Shown here in pieces: positions 24,625-33,616 of a stretch of DNA of 64,000 bases (the stretch's first letter is position 1; each line of letters begins with the position of its first letter). Source of the stretch: Rhizobium sp. P38BS-XIX (lineage in GTDB: Bacteria; Pseudomonadota; Alphaproteobacteria; Rhizobiales; Rhizobiaceae); contig NZ_JABAIJ010000007.1 of NCBI RefSeq assembly GCF_012641435.1, positions 186,001 through 250,000 of the forward strand. Direction: 5' to 3'. The position numbers and the translations under genes were made by a program. The notes under the pieces are model-generated. The model had not been told where the DNA came from, ran no database searches, and saw only the letters and a program-made list of their open reading frames with translations.

Positions 24625-25848
24625 CTACTTGCGCAACGCCTTGAGCAGGTTCATCGACGGTTCGCCATCCGCGTCCAGGCCCATGCGCTGCTGAACCGCC
24701 GATATCGCAGCCTTCGAGCCCGATCCGAAGTTGCCGTCGACGACGCCGTCATAATAGCCGAGTTCCTTCAGGCGCGTCTGCAGCTCGAACTTCTGTTTGA
24801 CGTCGAGCGCGCCGCTTGGGCGCGGCCATGACTGCTGCATGCCGCCATAGCCGGCAATCTGATCCGCAAGCAAGCCGACTGCCAGGGCATAGCTGTCGGA
24901 GGCGTTGTAGCGCTTCACGGTGAAGAAGTTGCCCGTCATCAGGAAGCCCGGGCCGTCAGGGCCGCCGAGCATCTTCAGCTGGGCGCGGTCGGAGGTCATG
25001 CGAAAGCCCTTGCCATTGGGGCGCACGAAGCCGAGCGCTGCCCACTGCGCGATCGTGTGGGTCTTGCCGGCCTGGGCTCCGCCGCCGGGCGGAACGACGA
25101 CTTCGTAGCCCCAGGTGCGCCCGGTATCCCATCCGTTCTTGGCAAGCAGATTGGCTGTCGTGGCCAAGGCGTCCGGAATGGAATTCCAGATATCGGCATG
25201 GCCGGTGCCATCGGCATCGACGGCATAGAGCAGGTAACTGCTAGGAATAAACTGCGTGTGACCCATGGCGCCGGCCCAGGAGCCATTCAGGTCCTTGCGC
25301 GAGATATCGCCCTTCTGCAGGATCTTCAGCGCTGCGATGAGCTGCTTCTTGGCATAGTTGGCCCGTTTCGGGTCAGCATAGGCAAGTGTGGCCAGCGCGC
25401 GGGGCACGTAGTGAAGGCGGTCGTTCTTGGCGAGAACCGCGCCGTAATTCGATTCCATCGACCAGATGGCGAGCATGATATTGCGGTCGACGCCGAAGTG
25501 CTGCTCGAGCGTGCGCAGCGTGGAGCCGTATTTGACGGCCATCTTCCGGCCAATTTCCACGGTATATGGATTCACACGGGAGTCGAGGTAATCCCAGATC
25601 TGGGACTTGAATTCCGGTTGGTACTGCGCCTTTTCAAGGACCGTGGGGTCGGGGTCCGTCACGCCGGCAAATGCATTGCGATAGGTCGATTGCGTAATGC
25701 CGCTCTTGGCGGCAGTCGTGTAGAAGCCCGCAATCCATTTCTGGAACCCAGGGTCAGCATTGGCGTTAACGGGAGCGAGTCCCGCGAAGGCACTGAGCGC
25801 GAGCGCCAGAGCGAGACCACGAAGGGAGTTTTTGCGGTTTGGAGTCAT
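24625..25848 (-). CDS. Lytic murein transglycosylase (MltB family) with peptidoglycan-binding domain
   Basis: A 407-residue periplasmic enzyme that cuts the MurNAc-GlcNAc bond to form 1,6-anhydro ends. It has a signal peptide (cut near ANA-DPG), an SLT_2/MltB catalytic domain with Glu132 in IWSMESNYGA, and GAMGHTQFIPSSYL in the substrate groove. A C-terminal PG_binding_1 domain follows (about 350-405; LQTRLKELGYYDGVVDGNFG). It lacks a lipobox, so it is soluble. It lies upstream of the DUF459 gene, probably in one operon. Confidence 0.93.
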   Translation of the reverse strand: MTPNRKNSLRGLALALALSAFAGLAPVNANADPGFQKWIAGFYTTAAKSGITQSTYRNAFAGVTDPDPTVLEKAQYQPEFKSQIWDYLDSRVNPYTVEIGRKMAVKYGSTLRTLEQHFGVDRNIMLAIWSMESNYGAVLAKNDRLHYVPRALATLAYADPKRANYAKKQLIAALKILQKGDISRKDLNGSWAGAMGHTQFIPSSYLLYAVDADGTGHADIWNSIPDALATTANLLAKNGWDTGRTWGYEVVVPPGGGAQAGKTHTIAQWAALGFVRPNGKGFRMTSDRAQLKMLGGPDGPGFLMTGNFFTVKRYNASDSYALAVGLLADQIAGYGGMQQSWPRPSGALDVKQKFELQTRLKELGYYDGVVDGNFGSGSKAAISAVQQRMGLDADGEPSMNLLKALRK

Positions 25849-26050
25849 CTACATCCTTGTCCATCAAGTGTTGGATTTCGGTGCGGCGACGCGGATAGCG
25901 CTCGCCCATGCGTGACACTACGGGAATGAAGTCAACAAATTCTTTACCATGGAAGCGGCTGCCAGTCATTATTTGCAAAACAGTAGCAAATTTAATCTAG
26001 TGACCATTAGAATGGCCTGGTGCCAGCGATTTGATACCCAGGAGGTATGA

Positions 26051-26938
26051 GTGGGACAGCATAAGAAGGTTCGTAAGGCAGTATTTCCAGTCGCAGGTCT
26101 AGGGACGCGGTTCTTGCCGGCGACCAAGGCGGTGCCGAAGGAGATGCTGACCGTCGTGGACAAGCCGGTCATCCAGTATGTCGTCGACGAGGCGATGGAA
26201 GCCGGCATCGAGCATTTCGTGTTCGTCACGGGTCGCAGCAAGCACGTCATCGAAGACTATTTCGACATTCAGTTCGAACTTGAGCATACGCTGCGTCAGC
26301 GCAACAAGAATGCTGAACTGTCGCTGTTGAACGGTCTTTTGCCGAAGGCCGGCACCGCGAGCTTCACGCGTCAACAGGAGCCGCTCGGTCTCGGACACGC
26401 CGTCTGGTGCGCCCGCGAAATCGTCGGCGACGAGCCCTTCGCGCTTCTTCTGCCCGATATGGTCATGAGCGCCGAAAAGGGCTGCATGAAGGGCATGATC
26501 GAGCTTTACGAACATAGCGGCGGCAACGTCATCGCTGTCGAGGAGTGCGCGCCGGATCAGACCCACAAGTACGGTATCGTCGGCGTCGGTGAGACGATCG
26601 GCAACGGCTTCCGCATCACGGAAATGGTCGAAAAGCCTGCCAAGGGCACGGCTCCGTCCAACTTCTTCATCAATGGCCGCTACATCCTGCAGCCTGAAAT
26701 CTTCCGCATCCTGGAAAGCCAGGAGCGCGGTGCCGGTAACGAAATCCAGCTGACCGACGGCATGTTGAAGCTGGCGCAGAAGCAGGACTTTGCTGGTTAT
26801 CACTTCCAGGGCCAGACGTTCGACTGTGGCGCCAAGGATGGCTTCATCCTCGCCAACGTCGCGTTCTCGCTGGCGCGCGCGGATATCCGCCCGACGATCG
26901 AGAACGAGTTGAAGGCGCTGGTCGCAGCCCTGAAATAG
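26051..26938 (+). CDS. galU: UTP-glucose-1-phosphate uridylyltransferase
   Basis: A 295-residue cytoplasmic nucleotidyltransferase making UDP-glucose for exopolysaccharide, LPS and glycogen-type polymers. Family hallmarks are VAGLGTRFLPATKAVPKEM near the N-terminus, IQYVVDEA, and MVEKP in the sugar-binding part. A GTG start is used with GGAGG 6 bases upstream. In rhizobia such genes are also called exoN. A 6-base inverted repeat (ATTTGC/GCAAAT, 25971-25991) lies upstream, and a good terminator follows. Confidence 0.95.
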   Translation: MGQHKKVRKAVFPVAGLGTRFLPATKAVPKEMLTVVDKPVIQYVVDEAMEAGIEHFVFVTGRSKHVIEDYFDIQFELEHTLRQRNKNAELSLLNGLLPKAGTASFTRQQEPLGLGHAVWCAREIVGDEPFALLLPDMVMSAEKGCMKGMIELYEHSGGNVIAVEECAPDQTHKYGIVGVGETIGNGFRITEMVEKPAKGTAPSNFFINGRYILQPEIFRILESQERGAGNEIQLTDGMLKLAQKQDFAGYHFQGQTFDCGAKDGFILANVAFSLARADIRPTIENELKALVAALK

Positions 26939-26963
26939 GCTCTCGAATTTTCGCGCAGTTTTT

Positions 26964-26992
26964 CAAGGCCTGGCTTATGCCGGGCCTTGTTT
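26964..26992 (+). terminator. Rho-independent terminator of galU
   Basis: An 11-base-pair stem with one G-T pair (26964-26974 with 26979-26989), a TTAT loop and TTTCGTTT downstream. Confidence 0.75.
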
Positions 26993-27044
26993 CGTTTCAG
27001 GGGGCGCTTGGCCTTTGGTCGTGCCCATGTTGCTTGCTTGATAA

Positions 27045-28565
27045 TTACCGCTTTACGGTCAAGCCGACGCCGGCCTGCAGCTGGCGTGTGTCGTCGCCGG
27101 TTTTTCGGGTGGTCAGCTGGTAGCCGACATTGCCCGTCAGGTCGACATAGCGATTGACGCCCCAGATCAATCCGAGGGCCGCATCATATTCCGTTTCGTC
27201 GGAAGCGCTGCTGTTTGACGGGTAATCGCGCCAGATCGTTCCGCCGGTGAACTTCGCGGTCAGGTCGTCGCGAAGCTGGTGGCTGATGGTGCTCGTGAGC
27301 TGGTAGGCGCTGTAGCCGCTGAGGCCCGGTGTCGTCGATGGCTGCACCGTGGTCGAAAGACCGATGCTGACATCGGTGCCGCGCTGCGGAGACCATGCGA
27401 GATTGCCGTCGATCGTCGGCGAATCGATCGAGCCGAGGCGGGCATCGTCGAATTCCGTATGCTGGTAGCCGAGGCCGATTTCGCCCTTGAGCTTCTCGCC
27501 GAGATCGAGCTCGATGCCGCCCTTGCCGCCATAGCTTTGGTTCGAGCGGGCATATCCATTGCTGTCGCGCGTCTCGTCATAGACAGCACGGCCGAGGTCG
27601 ACTTCCACGAAAGGAATGATCGCCGGCGACAGCTCGTAGCCGATGCGGCCGCGCCACGTGCCTGCCGTTTGGTCACGATCGCTAAGTGTGACCTGCGTTC
27701 CGTCAGAAAGCACCGCATCGGAGTAGACGGTTCGCGTCAGGGCAACGGCCGTGCTGCCGCGCAGCACGCCGAAATCGCGCTCCAGCGAGAGACCCGTCGT
27801 GAATTGATTGACGGCCGATTGCTTCGAGGCGCCTGCGATCGCGTTCGGGTCGCTAGTGTCTTCGCGGTAGAATTGGTAGCCGGCAAGGACATGAGCCGTG
27901 GTGTTGGCAGGCAGATCAAGCCGCAGGTCGGCATTGAGGTTGATCGTTGGCTTCTCTTCGCCCGTGCCGCTGATGTTCCGCTGCCAGACGCCTTCGCCGG
28001 TAATCGTCAGCGCGTGGCGATCCCAATCCGATGTTAGGGTGCTGCGGAAATCGGTTTGCAGGAAAGAGCGGTTGTCTTCGACGGAGCCGGTGCGATCGCG
28101 CTCGATATTGATCGACTGATTGACGGATGGACGCAGCGTGAATGTTCCGAGCGGAATGCCCTGGGCATCCTCACGATCCGGATGCTGGCGCGTTCTCAGG
28201 CCATCGACGGTGGTTTGCGGCAGGTTGACGCGGCGCATGTCGTCATCGAGCGTCGAGCCGGTGGTCGTCGGATCGACACCGCCCAGGCGCAGACGCATGT
28301 TCGGCTGCGCATCCGTATCGCTTGTCGATGTCTGGTTTGCGGCAGGCGTGGCTTGTTGCGCATCGGTCGCGGCGGGTGTCGCGTCCGGATCGGTCGTTGC
28401 ACCCGGCGTGGCAAGCGGATCGTCAAGGGTCTGTTCTGGTCGCAATGATTGCGCGTTTGCTGACATCGGAACGGCGAGTAGGACGCTCCAGCCCAGCGCG
28501 GCGGATGTCGCCCATGCCGTCAGCCGGAGGGTCGTGTTACCCGCCTTGTTCTTGCCGATGCTCAT
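27045..28565 (-). CDS. Outer-membrane beta-barrel protein
   Basis: A 506-residue secreted protein with a signal peptide (cut near ANA-QS), a low-complexity Pro/Ala/Thr/Asp linker (about residues 40-95), and a C-terminal part with many alternating amphipathic strands and Gly/aromatic ends, typical of a BBP2-type outer-membrane barrel. The final strand ends LQAGVGLTVKR. No function can be assigned; such rhizobial proteins are often annotated as surface-exposed outer-membrane proteins. Single gene, divergent from kdsD. Confidence 0.75.
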   Translation of the reverse strand: MSIGKNKAGNTTLRLTAWATSAALGWSVLLAVPMSANAQSLRPEQTLDDPLATPGATTDPDATPAATDAQQATPAANQTSTSDTDAQPNMRLRLGGVDPTTTGSTLDDDMRRVNLPQTTVDGLRTRQHPDREDAQGIPLGTFTLRPSVNQSINIERDRTGSVEDNRSFLQTDFRSTLTSDWDRHALTITGEGVWQRNISGTGEEKPTINLNADLRLDLPANTTAHVLAGYQFYREDTSDPNAIAGASKQSAVNQFTTGLSLERDFGVLRGSTAVALTRTVYSDAVLSDGTQVTLSDRDQTAGTWRGRIGYELSPAIIPFVEVDLGRAVYDETRDSNGYARSNQSYGGKGGIELDLGEKLKGEIGLGYQHTEFDDARLGSIDSPTIDGNLAWSPQRGTDVSIGLSTTVQPSTTPGLSGYSAYQLTSTISHQLRDDLTAKFTGGTIWRDYPSNSSASDETEYDAALGLIWGVNRYVDLTGNVGYQLTTRKTGDDTRQLQAGVGLTVKR

Positions 28566-28761
28566 TTTGTCTTTATCTGACCTTACTGGAAATGCGCTAA
28601 ATCCTTACTCAAGTGTAAAGCCGTGTGGTTAACGCTTGGTTGCCAAAGGGCTGCAGCATGGCCGGGATCGAGAATATTATCGCAGCAGGTCATAGGCTGG
28701 TGCTGGCTGCATAAGTCGATCTTTGGTGGACAGATTTGTAGAAAAGCGTTAGGCCTCGCTG

Positions 28762-29757
28762 ATGAACAAGAGAGCTGTCAGACTGATCGAGAACGGGGCG
28801 ATCGAATCCGCGATGCGGACGATCGAGACGGAAAGACGGGGCCTTGAGGCGCTGGAGCGTGCATTGGCCAGCGGTCTGGCCGGCCCTTTCAGCCGCGCTG
28901 TCGAGATCATCGGCGATATCAGCGGTCGGGTGATCATTACCGGCGTCGGCAAAAGCGGCCATATCGGCAACAAGCTCGCGGCTAGCCTGGCCTCAACCGG
29001 AACACCGTCCTTTTTCGTGCATCCCGTCGAAGCCAATCACGGCGATCTCGGTATGATCACGCAGGATGATGTCATCGTCGCCATATCCTGGGGTGGCGAG
29101 AGTGCCGAGCTGCGTGGCATCATCAGCTATTCCCGTCGTTTTTCCATCCCGATGATCGCCATCACCTCTGGCGAAAGCTCGACGCTTGCGCGCGAGTCCG
29201 ATGTCGTCCTGCTGCTTCCCAAGGAACAGGAAGCCTGCCCGCATGGACTGGCGCCGACCACCTCGACGCTTCTGCAGCTTGCGATCGGCGATGCGCTGAC
29301 CGTTGCCCTGCTCGAGGCGCGTGGTTTTACCGCCGAGGATTTCCGCACCTTCCATCCCGGCGGCAAGCTGGGCGCCAGCCTCTCTCACGTTACCGATATT
29401 ATGCATAAGGGCGACCGGGTTCCCCTGGTCAAGCTTGGTACGGGCATGCGGGAAGCCGTCATGACGCTCGCGGAGATGCGGTTCGGCTGCGTCGGTGTCA
29501 TCGATGACGACGGCTGCCTTTGCGGCATCGTCACGGATGGCGATATTGCTCGAAATCTGGGCACCAGCCTCGCCGAGATGCGGGTCGACGAGATGATGAC
29601 GCGCAATCCGAAGACCGTGAAGGAAACCACGCTCGCCACCAGCGCGATGGCGGTTCTCAACCGTCATAATATTTCGGCGCTGATCGTCGTCGACGAAGCC
29701 CGTCGTCCGATCGGCATCGTCCATTTCCACGATCTGCTGCGGATCGGCGTCGCCTGA
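28762..29757 (+). CDS. kdsD: Arabinose-5-phosphate isomerase (KpsF/GutQ family)
   Basis: A 331-residue isomerase converting ribulose-5-phosphate to arabinose-5-phosphate, the precursor of Kdo for LPS. An N-terminal SIS sugar-binding domain (about 40-175; ITGVGKSGHIGNKLAA, ISWGGESAEL, TSGESSTLA) is followed by two CBS domains (about 205-325). The family motif HPGGKLG is present. It may be the Kdo-pathway enzyme or a related sugar-phosphate isomerase. Its stop codon abuts the stop of the convergent NfeD gene with no base between them. Confidence 0.92.
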   Translation: MNKRAVRLIENGAIESAMRTIETERRGLEALERALASGLAGPFSRAVEIIGDISGRVIITGVGKSGHIGNKLAASLASTGTPSFFVHPVEANHGDLGMITQDDVIVAISWGGESAELRGIISYSRRFSIPMIAITSGESSTLARESDVVLLLPKEQEACPHGLAPTTSTLLQLAIGDALTVALLEARGFTAEDFRTFHPGGKLGASLSHVTDIMHKGDRVPLVKLGTGMREAVMTLAEMRFGCVGVIDDDGCLCGIVTDGDIARNLGTSLAEMRVDEMMTRNPKTVKETTLATSAMAVLNRHNISALIVVDEARRPIGIVHFHDLLRIGVA

Positions 29758-30216
29758 TCAGACGGGCTCGACCGTCAGTTCGCGACCGTTGCTGGACACG
29801 ACCTTGACGCGGGTGCCGATCGGCAGGTCCGGCCCGTTGACTGTCCAATAGGTATCGTTGAGACGAATTCGTCCCCGACCTTCGGTAATGGGCTGGTCGA
29901 GCGTTGCCGTGCGTCCGACGAGGCTGGCACTGCGCTGGTTCAGGAAGGGTTCGTCGGTTACCTGGTTGTTGTTGTAGAGATAGCGGCGCCCGATCAGGAT
30001 GGCGATGACCGAGGCGGCGGCAAAGACCAGCCCCTGCAGCTGCCAGACCCAGAAGGCGTTATCCCAAAATAGCAGCGACAACGCGCCGACGACGATGGCG
30101 CCCAGGCCGATCCAGACAAGGAAGACGCCCGGCACAATCAATTCGGCGGCCAGCAGCGCCAATCCAAGCAGCCACCAAGCCCAAGGCCCGAGTTCCACCA
30201 TGAGATTGTCGAACAT
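29758..30216 (-). CDS. NfeD family membrane protein
   Basis: A 152-residue protein with three or four N-terminal membrane helices and a C-terminal OB-fold NfeD domain (about 85-150; GRTATLDQPITEGRGRIRL). NfeD proteins partner with stomatin-like SPFH proteins; the two genes here are one base apart, with NfeD second. The complex is thought to organise membrane microdomains or support membrane protein quality control. Confidence 0.88.
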   Translation of the reverse strand: MFDNLMVELGPWAWWLLGLALLAAELIVPGVFLVWIGLGAIVVGALSLLFWDNAFWVWQLQGLVFAAASVIAILIGRRYLYNNNQVTDEPFLNQRSASLVGRTATLDQPITEGRGRIRLNDTYWTVNGPDLPIGTRVKVVSSNGRELTVEPV

Positions 30217-30217
30217 C

Positions 30218-31234
30218 TCAGCTCTCCCGCGGTGTCAGCGGGTTGACCGAAGGCGTGGTGCGGACGGTGCCGGTGCGCGGGCGAGGAGATTGCGGTGAGC
30301 CATTGCCGTCGCCATTGTCGCCGAAGACTTCGCGAGCAATGGCGCCGATGCCGCCAAGCGAGCCGATCAGCGAGCTTGCCTCCATCGGCATCAGCACGAT
30401 CTTCGAATTGTTAGCCGAGCCGATCGTCGTCAGAGCTTCGGTGTATTTTTGCGCAACGAAATAGTTGATCGCCTGCACGTTGCCTTCGGCAATGGCCTCG
30501 GAAACCATGCGCGTCGCCTTGGCTTCGGCTTCCGCCAGACGTTCGCGGGCTTCGGCGTTACGGAAAGCGGCCTCGCGCTGGCCTTCCGCCTGCAGCACGG
30601 CTGCCTGCTTGGCGCCTTCCGCGCGCAAGATCTGCGCGTTGCGCAGGCCTTCGGCTTCGAGAACCTGCGCGCGCTTTTCACGCTCGGCCTTCATCTGACG
30701 CCCCATGGCGTCGACGAGATCCTTCGGCGGCTGGATATCCTTGATCTCGACGCGCGTCACCTTGATGCCCCAGGGCTCGACCGCTTCATCGACGACGCGC
30801 AGCAGCCGCTCGTTGATGGCGTCGCGGTTGGAAAGCAGCTCGTCGAGATCCATCGAACCCATCACTGAACGGATGTTCGTCTTGGTGAGATTGAGGATCG
30901 CGCTTTCGAGATTGGTGATCTGGTAGGCGGCCTGCGCGGCATTCAGCACCTGGAAGAAGGCCACGGCATCGGCGGAGATGCTGGCATTGTCCTTGGTGAT
31001 GACTTCCTGCGTCGGCACGGCCAGGACCTGCTCCATCACATTCATGCGCATGCCGATCGTCTCGATGAACGGCACGATCAGGTTCAGGCCGGGCTCCAGG
31101 GTGCGGATATAGCGGCCGAAACGCTGGACGGTGTAACGGTATCCCTGTGGCACCGTCTTGATCCCTGCAAACAGCACCAGGATGACCAGAACCACCAGGG
31201 CGACCACGAAGATGCTGAAACCACCGACTACCAT
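30218..31234 (-). CDS. SPFH/paraslipin (stomatin-like) membrane protein
   Basis: A 338-residue protein with one N-terminal membrane helix (about 3-25), an SPFH/Band 7 domain (about 27-210; VPQGYRYTVQRFGRY, RVEIKDIQPPKDLV), and a long coiled coil rich in Ala, Glu and Arg (about 190-275). It matches the paraslipin/QmcA type, which oligomerises at the inner membrane. The ATG at 31234 was chosen for its GGAGG site 5 bases upstream; starts at 31246 or 31288 lack it. A Pro/Thr-rich tail ends the protein. First gene of the pair with NfeD. Confidence 0.92.
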   Translation of the reverse strand: MVVGGFSIFVVALVVLVILVLFAGIKTVPQGYRYTVQRFGRYIRTLEPGLNLIVPFIETIGMRMNVMEQVLAVPTQEVITKDNASISADAVAFFQVLNAAQAAYQITNLESAILNLTKTNIRSVMGSMDLDELLSNRDAINERLLRVVDEAVEPWGIKVTRVEIKDIQPPKDLVDAMGRQMKAEREKRAQVLEAEGLRNAQILRAEGAKQAAVLQAEGQREAAFRNAEARERLAEAEAKATRMVSEAIAEGNVQAINYFVAQKYTEALTTIGSANNSKIVLMPMEASSLIGSLGGIGAIAREVFGDNGDGNGSPQSPRPRTGTVRTTPSVNPLTPRES

Positions 31235-31543
31235 GAATTCCTCCATCGACACTTCCCGCGACACGGTTCTTGCGTCCCACACCACCACCGCATTGCCCGC
31301 GTTTCGCTCGAATACGCAGAACGGCCGCTCAATCAGATGTGGTGGGTTAGCATGTTCTCAGCAAGGGAGGAATGGGTCGTCTGAAAGTCCGTTGCGCTCC
31401 TGGAAATACAATGAGCAGGTCAATCAATCGCTGTGCGGCCCTTGCGTCCGGCAGTTGATCTTCATACCTTACTATAAGAATTTCCGGCTCCGCTGCCCTG
31501 CGGCATTTCGAGCCGAGCCATCGCGCATTGTCAGGATGAAACA

Positions 31544-32452
31544 ATGAATATCGATAGGACATTGCGGTCGATCGTGGCCGTGCACGCCTCAGTTCCCGAA
31601 GATGCCTTCACGGCATCGACGCTTGGGACGCGCAGGGAAGGCAATGGCGTCGTCATCAAGGGAAACGGGCTGGTGCTGACCATCGGCTATCTCATTACGG
31701 AAGCAGAGGAAGTCTGGCTGACGACGAGCAGCGGCCGGGTCGTGCCGGGACACGCTCTGGCCTATGATCAGGAAACGGGGTTCGGCCTCGTGCAGTCGCT
31801 TGGCCCTCTGGACGTGCCCGCCATCGAGTTCGGCGATGCGGAGAAGGCGGAAATCGGCGATCCCGTCGCGATCGCCGATGGCATCGGCCAGGTCGTGGAG
31901 GGAAAGATCGTCGCCAAACAGGAGTTCGCCGGCTATTGGGAATATCTGCTCGACGAGGCGATTTTCGTAGCGCCGGCGCATCCTTCCTGGGGTGGCGCGG
32001 CGCTGGTGGATGAGGATGGCAAGCTTCTGGGTGTCGGGTCGCTGCATTTGCAGATGGCGACCCAGAATGGCGAAGGCGCCGACATCAATATGGTCGTGCC
32101 GATCAACCTGCTGCTGCCCATTCTCGACGATCTGATCAAGCGCGGTCGGGTCGACAAGCCGCCGCGGCCCTGGCTCGGTGCCTTTTCGGCCGAAAGCAAT
32201 GGCGAGGTCGTCGTCATGAGCGTCACCGAGGGTGGTCCTGCGGCTCAAGCCGGCTTGCGTCGGGGTGACGTCATCTCGGAAATCCGCGATGCGGAGGTGG
32301 ATGGGCTTGCCGATTTCTATCGGAAGATCTGGGAGAGCGGCCCCGCCGGCGCCGAGATCCCGATGCGGGTGCTGCGCAACGGCCGCGAGGCCTGGCTGCG
32401 TGTCAAATCCGCCGATCGTGGCAGCTTCCTCAAGAAGCCACAGTTGCAGTAG
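31544..32452 (+). CDS. HtrA/Deg-like protein lacking the catalytic triad
   Basis: A 302-residue protein with a trypsin-like fold (about 1-205) followed by a PDZ domain (about 207-300; GPAAQAGLRRGDVI). All three catalytic positions are changed: the usual LTNNHV reads LTIGYLI (Tyr49 for His), the Asp site reads DQETGFGL (Gly79), and GNSGG reads PSWGG (Trp149 for Ser). No signal peptide is present, so it is likely cytoplasmic. It is therefore probably a binding or regulatory pseudoprotease. The 309 bases upstream (31235-31543) show nothing that can be supported. Confidence 0.85.
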   Translation: MNIDRTLRSIVAVHASVPEDAFTASTLGTRREGNGVVIKGNGLVLTIGYLITEAEEVWLTTSSGRVVPGHALAYDQETGFGLVQSLGPLDVPAIEFGDAEKAEIGDPVAIADGIGQVVEGKIVAKQEFAGYWEYLLDEAIFVAPAHPSWGGAALVDEDGKLLGVGSLHLQMATQNGEGADINMVVPINLLLPILDDLIKRGRVDKPPRPWLGAFSAESNGEVVVMSVTEGGPAAQAGLRRGDVISEIRDAEVDGLADFYRKIWESGPAGAEIPMRVLRNGREAWLRVKSADRGSFLKKPQLQ

Positions 32453-32458
32453 CGTTCA

Positions 32459-32480
32459 TCGCCGGGACTGATCCCGGCGA
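32459..32480. terminator. Hairpin between convergent genes
   Basis: TCGCCGGGA and TCCCGGCGA form a perfect 9-base-pair stem with a CTGA loop between the HtrA-like gene and hemH. There is no clear T run on either strand, so it is a weaker terminator candidate. Confidence 0.4.
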
Positions 32481-32484
32481 CCGT

Positions 32485-33519
32485 TCACGCCCAACCGAGC
32501 AACTCTCGACGCACGACCTTTTCCAGCACGTTCATGCCATCGTCGCTGTCGTTCAGACAGGGAATGTGGGTGAATTTGTCGCCGCCGTTGTGGTGAAAAG
32601 ATTCTGCCGCCTGCTCGGCGATTTCCTCAAGCGTTTCCAGGCAATCGGAGACGAAGCCGGGATTGAGCACGGCGATGCGCTTGGTGCCATCCTTGGCCAG
32701 CTGCTCCACCGTTTTGTCGGTATAGGGCTGCAGCCACTCTTCCGGCCCGAAACGGGACTGGAACGTGACCATGAATTGATCCTCCGAGAGGCCAAGCTTC
32801 TCGCGCAGCAGCCGGCCGGTCTTTTGACAGAAACAGTAGTAGGGATCGCCCTGTTTGAAATATGACATCGGAATGCCGTGAAACGAGGCAAGGATCTTTT
32901 CCGGCTGCCAGTCGAGCGTCGAGAGATGGCGGGTGACGGAATTGGCCAGCGCTTCGATATAGGTTTCGTCATCGTGATATTGCGGCACGGTGCGGATCGC
33001 CGGCTGCCAGCGCATCTTCTGCAGCTTGTCGAAAGCTTTGTCATTGACGGTCGCCGTCGTCGCTGCCGCATATTGCGGATAGAGCGGGAAGAGCACGATG
33101 CGCTCGCAACCGTCGTCCTTCAGTGCCTGGATGCGGTCTGCGATCGAGGGCTGACCATAACGCATGGCCCAATCGACCTTGACGTTCGGCAGATCGCGCA
33201 GCCGCTCCGCCATCAGCTCGGCCTGGTTGCGCGTGTAGGTCCGCAGGTAGCTTTCGTCCTTTTCCTTGTTCCAGATCGTCGCATAGGCTTTGCCGACTTT
33301 CCCCGGACGCGTGTTGAGCACGATGCCGAACAGGATCGGATACCACTTCCAGCGCGACCACTCGATGACGCGTCGGTCGGTCAGAAATTCTTTCAGATAG
33401 CGCCGCATCGAGGTGTAGTCGGTGCCATCAGGCGTGCCGAGATTGATGAGCAGCACACCGACCTTGCCGTATTTCACGCTGGGGTGATCGGGGGCAAGCG
33501 TGGTCAGGTCTGCGGTCAT
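32485..33519 (-). CDS. hemH: Ferrochelatase
   Basis: A 344-residue enzyme inserting ferrous iron into protoporphyrin IX, the last step of haem synthesis, at the inner membrane face. Visible are GVLLINLGTPD near residue 20, the active-site region SFHGIPMSYFKQGDPYYC with the catalytic His, and TFQSRFGPEEWLQPYT. The ATG at 33519 has AAAGGAA 6 bases upstream; the frame extends upstream to 33609 without support. Confidence 0.96.
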   Translation of the reverse strand: MTADLTTLAPDHPSVKYGKVGVLLINLGTPDGTDYTSMRRYLKEFLTDRRVIEWSRWKWYPILFGIVLNTRPGKVGKAYATIWNKEKDESYLRTYTRNQAELMAERLRDLPNVKVDWAMRYGQPSIADRIQALKDDGCERIVLFPLYPQYAAATTATVNDKAFDKLQKMRWQPAIRTVPQYHDDETYIEALANSVTRHLSTLDWQPEKILASFHGIPMSYFKQGDPYYCFCQKTGRLLREKLGLSEDQFMVTFQSRFGPEEWLQPYTDKTVEQLAKDGTKRIAVLNPGFVSDCLETLEEIAEQAAESFHHNGGDKFTHIPCLNDSDDGMNVLEKVVRRELLGWA

Positions 33520-33561
33520 CGAACGAATTCCTTTCAAGATACGAAGCACATCACATAGGAA

Positions 33562-33593
33562 CAAAAGCCGGTCCGGGGAAGCCCGGGCCGGCT
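33562..33593 (-). terminator. Terminator of the 5'-nucleotidase gene
   Basis: A 12-base-pair stem with one G-T pair (33566-33577 with 33582-33593) and a GAAG loop; read leftward it is followed by TTTTGTTCC. It lies between the 5'-nucleotidase and hemH on the same strand. Confidence 0.7.
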
Positions 33594-33616
33594 GGGTAAT
33601 GCGAGACAAATGGTCT

